From the NCBI RefSeq assembly GCF_004023625.1, contig NZ_RPDJ01000034.1, positions 87,582-151,581 of the forward strand: DNA of 64,000 nt, in the 5' to 3' direction. A program made the position numbers and the translations under genes. This DNA comes from Streptomyces cavernae. GTDB lineage: Bacteria; Actinomycetota; Actinomycetes; Streptomycetales; Streptomycetaceae. A model generated the notes under the pieces. It had not been told where the DNA came from. It searched no databases and worked only from the letters and a program-made list of their open reading frames with translations. This document shows, piece after piece, positions 8,570-15,276 of this stretch; within the stretch, counting starts at the first letter, position 1, and every line of letters begins with the position of its first letter.

Positions 8570-8850
8570 ACGGAGCTGGGTCAGTCGCCCGTCTCTGACG
8601 AGGTAGAAGCGCTCCTTGGGAAGCAGCCGGAGAGCCCGAGTTGCAGCGAGCGGCAAGGCAGGGGTTGCAGGCGCAGGTCCCACTCGGGGTCCCCCGGATG
8701 CGAGCGGGTGAACGCTGCAACTGGCCTTGCCAGGTGGCGCGATCGGGGTGCACCCCGCGCACGTAGCTCGTCGGGCATGCGCGGTCCCGCTTCCACTGCG
8801 GCAGCCCGCTGTCGACGGAGAGCAGGGCACGGTCGTTCCGCCAGGTCGGC
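8570..8850 (-). pseudogene. DUF4291 remnant B (degenerate)
   Basis: Minus-strand frames contain SYVRGVHPDRATW, then a frameshifted region homologous to the RVQWDPERDLHLQPLPYRSL part, and then LLPKERFYLVRDGRLTQLRP, which resembles LLPQESPYPLGDELLTHLRG at the end of the fragment at 9455. The segment around the ARRYADEW motif is missing, and several frame changes occur. It is a third DUF4291 copy, more decayed than remnant A. Confidence 0.65.
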
Positions 8851-8942
8851 GTCATGATCCGCGCTTTGGTCCTTCGTCTTGCCTGGTTCAATCGGGGAGG
8901 GCTGAGGTTCAAACGTCGCTGCCTCGCCGCGGAGGGGGGAAC

Positions 8943-9344
8943 GTGCACGAGCGTCAGGTCATCCTCAACGAGCTTGCCCAGGAGATTCGGCAAGTGTCAG
9001 AAGGCGCGGCGTGGTTTTCCGCTCTCGTGGAGGATGAACAGCGTCTGGTTCTGAGGGAGTTGGTGCAGTTCTGCTTGCAGGCTCGTGCCGTGGAAGCGGA
9101 TGCTGAGGAGGCCATCGCGCGCTCCGGGTTACGCCCGACCTACACGCCGGCCGTGATGCTGACCAAATGGCGGCTGAACATGTCCGCCCTGCCGCCCTAC
9201 GACCGTGCCAGAGCCTTTCGCCTGCTGGTCGCCCTGTTCGCCATAGCGGACACGCGTCGACGCGAGCGCTACTGCGCCGACGGGTGTGGCCATGACTGGC
9301 ATCAGCTGGCCGCCCGCCCGGAGGTCGGACCAGCCGCTACATGA
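8943..9344 (+). CDS. DUF5958 family protein
   Basis: A 133-residue protein starting at a GTG preceded by gcggagggggga, a strong ribosome-binding site. It matches the DUF5958 pattern common in Streptomyces: VILNELAQEIRQVSEGAAWF, a helical middle with LRELVQFCLQARAVEAD, RSGLRPTYTPAVML, then FRLLVALFAIADTRRRERYC and the ending CGHDWHQLA. Function is unknown. The Cys and His residues near the end (YCADGCGHDWH) could form a metal site; this is inference. It looks intact, although both flanks are gene debris. Confidence 0.75.
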   Translation: MHERQVILNELAQEIRQVSEGAAWFSALVEDEQRLVLRELVQFCLQARAVEADAEEAIARSGLRPTYTPAVMLTKWRLNMSALPPYDRARAFRLLVALFAIADTRRRERYCADGCGHDWHQLAARPEVGPAAT

Positions 9345-9360
9345 TCAGCCTTCTGCGAGG

Positions 9361-9403
9361 GCCACACCGGTGGGGCAGGACACCCCGGTTCCGGCGAGCC
9401 TGT
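9361..9403 (-). pseudogene. Duplicated fragment of the msrA 3' end
   Basis: On the minus strand this stretch reads LAGTGVSCPTGVA, nearly the C-terminus of the intact MsrA encoded at 14260-14928 (LGGTGVSCPIGVA). The nucleotides gggcaggacaccccggt are shared exactly. Only about 43 bp are recognisable. It shows that msrA-proximal DNA was duplicated to the left of the split DUF4291 gene. Confidence 0.7.
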
Positions 9404-9454
9404 GCTGCCATGTGCCCCATGGGCCGGGAGCCGGCTGTCGGGTGGGCCACCCCG

Positions 9455-9911
9455 TTATCCGCGGAGGTGGGTCAGGAGTTCATCCCCAAGGGGATAGGGG
9501 CTTTCCTGGGGCAGCAGTTGGGCGGCGGAGTCCAGATGACCACCGCTGACGAGGGCTTGGATCTCGTGGGCGAGTGGGGTCACGTCGCGGATGGCGATCG
9601 TCCACTCGTCCGCGTACCGTCGTGCGGCCTCACCGGAGAGGCCGAGTTGCAGGGACCGGTACGGCAGGGGCTGGAGGTGCAGGTCCCGCTCGGGGTCCCA
9701 TTGCACGCGGGTGGGCGCACGCTTCAATTGACGCTGCCAGGTGGCTCGGTCAGGGTGTACGCCGCGGGTGTAGCTGGACAGACACGCGTGGCGCAGCGCC
9801 CACTCGAAGCCGTCACGGCTGATCTCGACAGCGAGGACGGTCTCCTGACCTGCCTTGGCGCCCCAGCCGCATCGGTACATCATCCACAGGAACGACGGTT
9901 TGATCCACGTC
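9455..9911 (-). pseudogene. DUF4291 gene, 3' part (C-terminal two thirds)
   Basis: From WIKPSFLWMMYRCGWGAKAG through ETVLAVEISRDGFEWALRHA, HPDRATWQRQLKRAPTRVQW and PYRSLQLGLSGEAARRYADE to LGDELLTHLRG and a stop. This is the well-conserved body of a DUF4291 protein (function unknown). Upstream of the tryptophan, the frame runs into foreign sequence (VCPAGCVSRKKVCEQGLT) belonging to the left end of an inserted segment. The missing N-terminal part lies 3.7 kb away at 13640-13786 in the same orientation. The 3' part itself shows no stop or frameshift, so the disruption looks recent. Confidence 0.88.
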
Positions 9912-9933
9912 AAGCCTTGCTCGCAGACCTTTT
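9896..9933. repeat. Left junction of the inserted cassettes
   Basis: The native gene sequence cggtttgatccacgtca is followed directly by agccttgctcgcagacctt and tttgc. The second part recurs at 12301-12322 at the start of the second cassette. The native part resembles the right-end sequence at 12281-12300 and 13631-13650, which differs mainly by three extra bases (gac). Confidence 0.8.
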
Positions 9934-12299
9934 TGCGGCTGACACACCCAGCGGGACAAACGTTGCGAAGGGCGACCACTTGAGCACTGCCGCTCGGTAC
10001 AACGTTAGCTACTCTTCAGTCACTTGACCTGCAGGGATGGTCGCGCGAGTTGCCTTTTGACGAGTGGATAGGCGAGACGGCAATTGCTCGATAGAGTCGT
10101 CTGATTACAACTGGTTGTGGGGACAACCAAGGTGCCTTTCGGCTGCCGACGTCCTGGGGAGGGCCTGCAGCACATGAGTCGTCGCTCTACTGGTTTTGTC
10201 GGCGTGTGGGCTGAGATGCAACGTCAGCAGCAGCGCCAGCTGGAAGCCGAAGCCAGACAGCGGAGACACGAAGCACAGCAAGCACGGGCCTACCAGCGGC
10301 GAGCCACCCAGAGCCACCGCGAGTACAGACAGGCAGAGGCGCTACGTCGCACAGAGGAGCTGGACGCACAGGTGGCGTCACTACAAGGCCTACTCGCCTC
10401 GGGCTGTCAGGCCCCAGCTTTCAGGGCTTCCTCGCTCATGCGACCGGAGGAGCTCCAGCCCTTCGCTCCGGGACCGCTCGCGCAGCCCGTTCCCATGCCA
10501 GATTTCAATCAGTACCAGACGCACAGTGGTTGGACTGCGAGTCGCCGGGCCCAAGCGCAGGCCGAAGCACGCGCGCGCTTCGAGCGGGACTGGCAAGCTG
10601 CCCAGGCGGCAGAGGCTCACCGGCAGCAACAGCTGGCGTCGTACCAGCGGGAGTACCAGCAGTGGGCCGATTCCCAGCTGGCCGAGGTACGTGCCCACAA
10701 TGCTGGCGTTGCGGCTGTAGTCGAAGGTGTAAGGCGCCGAGATCCCGATGCCGTGGTCGAGTACTTCTCCGCCGCTCTCTACGCCTCAACGGCATGGCCT
10801 GAAGGATTCCCGCGTCAGGTTGCGGCAGCCTACGACCCAGCAGCCCGACAGTTGGTCCTGGACTGGGAGTTGCCCGCCTTCGGCATCGTCCCTGAGGTCA
10901 AGTCCGTTCGGTACATGTCTGGGACCGATCAGGACAAGGAGACCCCCCGGCCGGTAGGCCAGCGCCGAGCCCTGTACAGGGAGGTGCTCGCGCAGTGCAT
11001 GCTGCTCGTACTGCACGAACTCTTCGCCGCAGATGAGCTGGGCACCCTTGAGTCGGTGACCTTGAACGGGTTCGTGGACGGCCATGACCCTACGACGGGC
11101 AGACCGGGCAACATCTTCCTCGCTACTGTCATGGCGTCGCGCTCGTCTTTCCGTGATCTGCACCTGGCACAGGTGGATGCAGGCAGTTGTCTGGCGGACG
11201 CACTGCGAGGGCAGCTCTCGACTCGGCCGGACCAACTCACACCAGTACGACCAAGCCGGCGCCCGCAAGATGTCGGAAACCGCGTCGTAGCCCACGGCAG
11301 TGATGATGAGCCGGACCTGTATGGCATGGATCCGGTTGCCTTCGAGGATCTGGTTGCCGATCTTTTCCGGGCCATGGGAATGCAGGCGGTGACGACCCAA
11401 CGCTCGAACGACGGAGGTGTGGACGTCGACGCGCTGGATCCGACGCCGATCCGAGGCGGCAAGATCGTCGTACAGGTGAAGCGTTACCGCAACACGGTGC
11501 CCCCCACCGCCGTACGAGACTTGTATGGGACTGTGCAGGACGCCGGCGCCAATAAGGGTGTCCTCGTGACGACGTCAGGGTTCGGTCCTGGCTCCCACAC
11601 CTTCGCCAACGGCAAACCGCTGGAACTCATCTCGGGCGCTGAGCTCGTCGACCTGCTGCATCGTCATGGACTGCGTGGGCGACTGGGTGAGGGTGGCCGC
11701 CAAGCCGCAGCGCAGCCGACACCGTCGAGTCGGGATACTCGATTGCCCGACGACTACAACGTCCTGGGCATGTCATGGACTGGAAGCGTTGCCTTGGACG
11801 TGTGTGCTCTCGTCTGTCGCGGCAACCGGGTCCTCAGTGATGATCACTTCGTGTTCTTCAACAACCCACAGACCCCGGACGGCTCAGTGCGCGCTCTTCC
11901 CGCTGCCGCGCCGGACAAGGCCGCGATCTGCGTGTCCTTCGACGGGTTGCCGGCTACGGCTGACCGGTTCGTGCTCGTGGCCGCCATCGACCCAGAGGTC
12001 AATCCGGACGCCGATCTGTCCGGCTTCACGGATGCCTGCATCCGGCTGCTCGATCCCGGCATGGTCGAGCTGGGACGACTTGAGGTCTCAGACGGCCGGC
12101 CGCATGAGACTGCCTTGGTACTCGGCTCCTTCCGCCGAAGGTCCAATGGCGACTGGGACTTCGTACTCGGCGGCAAGGGCTACACAGGCGGTCTGGAGGA
12201 ACTGGTCCAGGACTTCGGCATCGTGGTGGAGTAGTTGTGCCTGAGGTCCTGCTGCTAGCACCATGGATAGGGCTGTGAACACGGCTTGATGACCCATGT
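9912..12299. mobile_element. Cassette A: inserted segment carrying the Mrr-TerD gene
   Basis: A 2.4-kb segment bounded on the left by agccttgctcgcagacctt and on the right by gtgaacacggcttgatgacc and catgtca. The same left and right sequences bound the adjoining cassette B. It contains a single supported gene (10174-12234), no transposase and no integrase, and no terminal inverted repeats. It interrupts the DUF4291 gene together with cassette B. Mobility is inferred from the shared ends and the split target; the mechanism is unknown. Confidence 0.6.
10174..12234 (+). CDS. Coiled-coil / Mrr-type nuclease / TerD fusion protein
   Basis: A 686-residue protein from the ATG at 10174, with ggggaggg about 10 bp upstream. 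Residues 1-90 and about 130-210 are Gln/Glu/Arg-rich and helical, probably coiled coil. Residues 381-505 form an Mrr-like PD-(D/E)xK nuclease domain. FEDLVADLFRAMGM holds the helix glutamate (E391), NDGGVDVDA the metal-binding aspartate (D417), and VQVKRYRN the QxK pair (Q434, K436), followed by VRDLYGTVQDAGANKGVLVT. Residues 524-686 form a TerD domain: LPDDYNVLGMSWTG, VALDVCALVCRGNRVLSDD and HFVFFNNP, with the acidic residues usual for calcium binding. Mrr enzymes cleave modified or foreign DNA; TerD proteins belong to tellurite/stress systems. A defence role is inference. No methylase is adjacent, so a modification-dependent trigger is more likely than classical restriction. Confidence 0.85.
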   Translation: MSRRSTGFVGVWAEMQRQQQRQLEAEARQRRHEAQQARAYQRRATQSHREYRQAEALRRTEELDAQVASLQGLLASGCQAPAFRASSLMRPEELQPFAPGPLAQPVPMPDFNQYQTHSGWTASRRAQAQAEARARFERDWQAAQAAEAHRQQQLASYQREYQQWADSQLAEVRAHNAGVAAVVEGVRRRDPDAVVEYFSAALYASTAWPEGFPRQVAAAYDPAARQLVLDWELPAFGIVPEVKSVRYMSGTDQDKETPRPVGQRRALYREVLAQCMLLVLHELFAADELGTLESVTLNGFVDGHDPTTGRPGNIFLATVMASRSSFRDLHLAQVDAGSCLADALRGQLSTRPDQLTPVRPSRRPQDVGNRVVAHGSDDEPDLYGMDPVAFEDLVADLFRAMGMQAVTTQRSNDGGVDVDALDPTPIRGGKIVVQVKRYRNTVPPTAVRDLYGTVQDAGANKGVLVTTSGFGPGSHTFANGKPLELISGAELVDLLHRHGLRGRLGEGGRQAAAQPTPSSRDTRLPDDYNVLGMSWTGSVALDVCALVCRGNRVLSDDHFVFFNNPQTPDGSVRALPAAAPDKAAICVSFDGLPATADRFVLVAAIDPEVNPDADLSGFTDACIRLLDPGMVELGRLEVSDGRPHETALVLGSFRRRSNGDWDFVLGGKGYTGGLEELVQDFGIVVE

Positions 12300-12322
12300 C
12301 AAGCCTTGCTCGCAGACCTTTT
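12273..12322. repeat. Middle junction: right end of cassette A joined to left end of cassette B
   Basis: ctgtgaacacggcttgatga and cccatgtca (right end) are followed without a gap by agccttgctcgcagacctt (left end). The right part matches 13622-13650 and the left part matches 9911-9932. This head-to-tail join is what two elements inserted at the same site, or a tandem array, would produce. Confidence 0.8.
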
Positions 12323-12402
12323 GTCGATGGCCTCCGGCCGGGGGCTCCTTGGAGGTTGTTCGTCGACGAGCAACTGCCGGAGTGAAGGGGCGGCCTCGCG
12401 CG

Positions 12403-12816
12403 TCAGGGTGCGTAGTAGGCGGCGTACCAGGCGGAGTGTCCCTTGGTGGAGAAGTAATCGAAGTCGCCGGCCGCTTCGCAGCGGATCAGCCGTTGCAGCG
12501 CCGCTTCGGCTTCGGGCAGCCGCTGGCCCGACAGGAACGACTTGGTCCTGACCAATCCGCTTCCGCACAACAGCTGGATGTCGATCGAGCCGTCCGCGTC
12601 CATGCTGGCGGTTTTGGCCTGCCAGATGAGCGGTACGTCGTCAATCACCCCGGCGTTGAACAACTGCACGCAGCACAGCTTCATCAGCTCCGTGTCGCCG
12701 TCCCCCTGCGCACGATTCTCCAGCCGGATCTGTGCGGTGAGCAGGTCTCGCACTTCGTCGAGGTCCGCGCCTGTGGGGTGTAGGCCGTAGCGGTGCATGC
12801 TCTCGTCTTCGTCCAT
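12403..12816 (-). CDS. Hypothetical protein of cassette B
   Basis: About 137 residues from MDEDESMHRYGLHPTG, with gagaagg 7 bp upstream; a start two codons earlier is possible. The N-terminal half is helical (ADLDEVRDLLTAQIRLENRA, then LMKLCCVQLFNAGVIDDVPL), and a strand-rich part with IDIQLLCGSG follows. The end is aromatic (FDYFSTKGHSAWYAAYYA). I do not recognise the family. It is divergent from the WD40-like gene with 125 bp between them, so both could share a control region. A toxin/immunity or effector/sensor pairing is speculation. Confidence 0.6.
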   Translation of the reverse strand: MDEDESMHRYGLHPTGADLDEVRDLLTAQIRLENRAQGDGDTELMKLCCVQLFNAGVIDDVPLIWQAKTASMDADGSIDIQLLCGSGLVRTKSFLSGQRLPEAEAALQRLIRCEAAGDFDYFSTKGHSAWYAAYYAP

Positions 12817-12941
12817 CGCCATGCCTTCTCGTCGGGAGCGGACTGATCGCTCCGCTGTCCTCTTGATCTGCTTCGTCACCTCTTCATGATCTCGCTTTGG
12901 CGGGCTACCGCGCGAAGCCGGGCAGTTGAGAAGATCACGGC

Positions 12942-13568
12942 ATGGCAGCCTCCAACGAACATCCCCCCGATGGCTGGGCCTTCCTTGGAGTCGGTGACCC
13001 GGTCTTGGTTGCCCACTACGAGCAGCGTGACCTTGTGGCTGTGGCAGGCACGGATGCACACGACAAAGCTACGCCGGTCGCGGTCTACGGCAGTCGTTCC
13101 TTCGACCGCCGCGCGTTCATCCACTCACGCTTCCCCGTCCACGCACTGGCCTTCCATCCCCGGCATCCGCTGCTCGCGATAGGTACCGGTAGGTACGACG
13201 GTGGCTACTTCTTCGAGGGGGAGCTACTACTTCTGCACCTGAAATCGGGCGCGGTAACTTCTCTCATCGAAAACGAGTTCGGCCGTCAGGTTCTGGGACT
13301 GGAGTGGCTCGACGCACGGTCGCTGCGTCTCCTCATGGCACCGCCCGACGACTGGCAGGACGAAGCGGCGCACGAGAACGGACACGTCGCTGTCGTGGAC
13401 CGAGCCGACTGGACCGCCGTCCCCGCCCGGTCACTCAGCGGTCGGGACCTGGCCGGCCCAAGGATCCTCGCACCGCGTCCCGAGCGCCGCGAGGCAGCGC
13501 AACGAGCGGTCGCCACACTGCGATCCCTCTGGCAAGCCCAACGAGCCGGACCTTCGAGAGAACCGTGA
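12942..13568 (+). CDS. WD40-like hypothetical protein of cassette B
   Basis: A 208-residue protein. The segments PVHALAFHPRHPLLAIGTGR and FFEGELLLLHLKSGAVTSLI, and then GLEWLDARSLRLLMAPPDDW, have the strand spacing of one or two blades of a WD40-type beta-propeller. The whole is too short for a closed propeller. The C-terminus is an Arg-rich helix (RREAAQRAVATLRSLWQAQR). No catalytic motif is seen. The ATG follows gagaag at modest distance. It ends about 55 bp before the cassette's right-end repeat. Confidence 0.6.
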   Translation: MAASNEHPPDGWAFLGVGDPVLVAHYEQRDLVAVAGTDAHDKATPVAVYGSRSFDRRAFIHSRFPVHALAFHPRHPLLAIGTGRYDGGYFFEGELLLLHLKSGAVTSLIENEFGRQVLGLEWLDARSLRLLMAPPDDWQDEAAHENGHVAVVDRADWTAVPARSLSGRDLAGPRILAPRPERREAAQRAVATLRSLWQAQRAGPSREP

Positions 13569-13622
13569 AGGTCCATCTACGTCACCGGGACGGCACGATG
13601 CACCTTGGTCACCGACGGAGTC

Positions 13623-13650
13623 TGTGAACGCGGCTTGATGACCCACGTCA
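13623..13650. repeat. Right junction of the inserted cassettes
   Basis: tgtgaacgcggcttgatgac followed by ccacgtca, after which the intact 5' coding sequence of DUF4291 resumes at 13651 (tccgagtccgcttcc on the plus strand). Confidence 0.8.
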
Positions 13651-13786
13651 TCCGAGTCCGCTTCCACGCGGCGGGGAACCGGCCCTCGCGCGCGGCGGGC
13701 AGGCCGATATCCGGGGAGTACGCCTGGTAGACGGTGATCGTGGACGCCGTGTGGAGGGCGCGGATCCCGCGTTGCGGTTCTTTCAT
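13640..13786 (-). pseudogene. DUF4291 gene, 5' part (N-terminal third)
   Basis: From the ATG at 13786 the minus strand reads MKEPQRGIRALHTASTITVY, then QAYSPDIGLPAAREGRFPAA and WKRTRMTW, the conserved start of DUF4291 proteins. It then enters the cassette end (VIKPRSQTPSVT). In an intact gene MTW would continue directly into IKPSFLWMMYR, which is the first residue block of the fragment at 9455-9911. The reading frame continues to 13577 inside the cassette, giving a potential truncated fusion peptide. Confidence 0.85.
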
Positions 13787-13928
13787 GGCGTACAGGGTGA
13801 AGCCCCCGATTCCCCTCGGCCATTGATTTTTCGAACGCATCAACGGCCGGGGTCCTCAGCCCTCGGCCCCCTGTGGTGGCTTGCACTCGCTTGATCAGGG
13901 CGCGGATTCGTGGCCGCGCTCCCGCAGC

Positions 13929-14267
13929 TCAGCGCTCGACGAAGCGGGGCTCCGGCCAATCGGTGATCGGTTCGCTGGAGGTCGAGTAGATCTCCAGGAG
14001 CGAGAGATAGCCATCTTGTGTGAACACCATGGCCCCGGCGTCCTCCGGTGCCACATACCAGGCATCTGCAGCCGGATTGTCGTGCGCCGGTGCCGGTGGC
14101 ACTGCGGTGCGGTCCACCACCAGGTCGACGGTCGCACAGCCGCAACCGCACCTGCTCCCCACCTGCGTGCGTGGGATCTGAGCGCGAAGGGCGCTACTCA
14201 CCGGGTCTGTGCCGGTCAGCAGCGCCCTCAACGTCTCCGTAGCCTGTTGAGAGAGGGGCTCAGCCAT
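13929..14267 (-). CDS. Hypothetical protein with a CGCGC cluster
   Basis: A 112-residue acidic protein. MAEPLSQQATETLRALLTGT is helical. Next comes RCGCGCATVDLVVD with three closely spaced cysteines, then DAWYVAPEDAGAMVFTQDGY and LSLLEIYSTSSEPITDWPEP. I do not recognise a named family; similar short proteins occur in Streptomyces. The start overlaps the msrA stop by 8 bp, so translation is probably coupled to msrA. Three cysteines beside a methionine sulfoxide reductase could suggest metal binding or redox sensing, which is inference. Confidence 0.7.
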   Translation of the reverse strand: MAEPLSQQATETLRALLTGTDPVSSALRAQIPRTQVGSRCGCGCATVDLVVDRTAVPPAPAHDNPAADAWYVAPEDAGAMVFTQDGYLSLLEIYSTSSEPITDWPEPRFVER

Positions 14268-14928
14268 CTGCCGGCGCCACGCCGATCGGGCAGGACACCC
14301 CGGTCCCGCCCAGCCCGCAGTAACCCGCGGGGTTCTTGTCGAGGTACTGCTGGTGGTAGCCCTCGGCCGGATAAAAGGTGCGGCCCTCGGCCGGGAGGAG
14401 TTCCGTGGTGATCGTGCCGTAGCCCGATGCCGTCAGGACCTTCTGGTAAGCCTCCCGGGATGCCTGGGCCGTCTTCGCCTGGGCCGGAGTGTGGGCGTAG
14501 ATCGCGGAGCGGTACTGGGTGCCCACGTCGTTGCCCTGGCGGAAGCCCTGGGTGGGGTCGTGGGACTCCCAGAAGACCTGCAGGAGGCGCTCGTAGGAGA
14601 TCTTCGACGGGTCGTAGACCACGCGCACCGCCTCCGTGTGACCGGTCAGGCCGGAGCAGACCTCCTCGTAGGTGGGGTGCTGGGTGTAGCCGCCCTGGTA
14701 GCCGACCAAAGTGGTCCACACGCCCTGTGGGAGCTGCCAGAACTTGCGTTCCGCACCCCAGAAGCAGCCCAGGCCGAAGTCGGCGATCTCCAGGCCCTGG
14801 GGGTAGGGGCCCAGCAGCGGCGTACCGAGGACCGTGTGGCGCTCCGGCACCGGGAACGTCGGCACCTCGCGGCCGCGCAGAGCCTGCTCCGGAGTCGGCA
14901 GTTGCGGTGTACGACTGTGCAGGAACAT
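14260..14928 (-). CDS. msrA: Peptide-methionine (S)-S-oxide reductase MsrA
   Basis: A 222-residue cytosolic repair enzyme that reduces methionine-S-sulfoxide in proteins, recycled by thioredoxin. The GCFWG active-site motif places the nucleophilic cysteine at about residue 55. VGYQGGYTQHPTYEEVCSG, the FWESHDPTQGFRQGNDVGTQ region and YHQQYLDKNP follow the family closely. The C-terminal tail GYCGLGGTGVSCP supplies the two resolving cysteines. The start at 14928 gives the usual Streptomyces length with a 50-residue N-terminal extension. It is followed by an overlapping small gene. A 43-bp copy of its 3' end lies at 9361. Confidence 0.96.
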   Translation of the reverse strand: MFLHSRTPQLPTPEQALRGREVPTFPVPERHTVLGTPLLGPYPQGLEIADFGLGCFWGAERKFWQLPQGVWTTLVGYQGGYTQHPTYEEVCSGLTGHTEAVRVVYDPSKISYERLLQVFWESHDPTQGFRQGNDVGTQYRSAIYAHTPAQAKTAQASREAYQKVLTASGYGTITTELLPAEGRTFYPAEGYHQQYLDKNPAGYCGLGGTGVSCPIGVAPADG

Positions 14929-15149
14929 GCGTCTCCTCGGCGTTCGGCGTCCGTACAGCAGAACGTATCGGCGCCTCTTCCCATTCCGGCTCCGGGAGCG
15001 CTCCGGGACCGATCCGGGAGCGCTTCGGGCGGGGCGGGCGCGCGGCGGTAGGGGCCGGGTCGCCCGGCGCGGGGGGCGGACCGGCGGCGTACCTGGTACG
15101 CAAGCTCGTGGCACAGGCTCCGGCGCGGCTCCGCCAAGCCCGCCGCGGC

Positions 15150-15264
15150 CCCTGGGTTGCGGTCAGCTTCTGGTTCCGGGGGCGCTCCGGGCCCGCTCCG
15201 GCGTCGGCCCTGGGCTGCGGTCACTTCTGGCTCCGGGGTCGCTCCCGGGCCTCTTCCGGCTCGG
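15150..15264. repeat. 58-bp direct duplication upstream of msrA
   Basis: Two diverged copies (15150-15207, 15208-15264) each begin ccctggg(t/c)tgcggtca and contain ggcgctccggg-like stretches. They lie in the 348-bp gap between msrA and the next gene, which also holds several near-palindromic gggagcgctccggg blocks around 14990-15030. No gene was seen in this gap. Confidence 0.65.
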
Positions 15265-15276
15265 TCCCGAGTGGCG

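Larger units (their letters stand above)
12300..13649. mobile_element. Cassette B: inserted segment with a divergent gene pair
   Basis: A 1.35-kb segment with the same left end (agccttgctcgcagacctt) and right end (gtgaacgcggcttgatgacc, cacgtca) as cassette A. It holds two unknown genes, 12403-12816 on the minus strand and 12942-13568 on the plus strand. No recombinase was found. It rejoins the interrupted DUF4291 gene on the right. Confidence 0.55.

Noticed and set aside
9341..10027. Plus-strand frame of 228 residues over the DUF4291 fragment
   Set aside because: It is the antisense of the conserved DUF4291 coding sequence and has no recognisable domain.
9912..13649. Classical transposon or integrative element
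   Set aside because: No transposase, integrase, terminal inverted repeats or clear target duplication could be found, so the mobile label rests only on the shared ends and the split gene.
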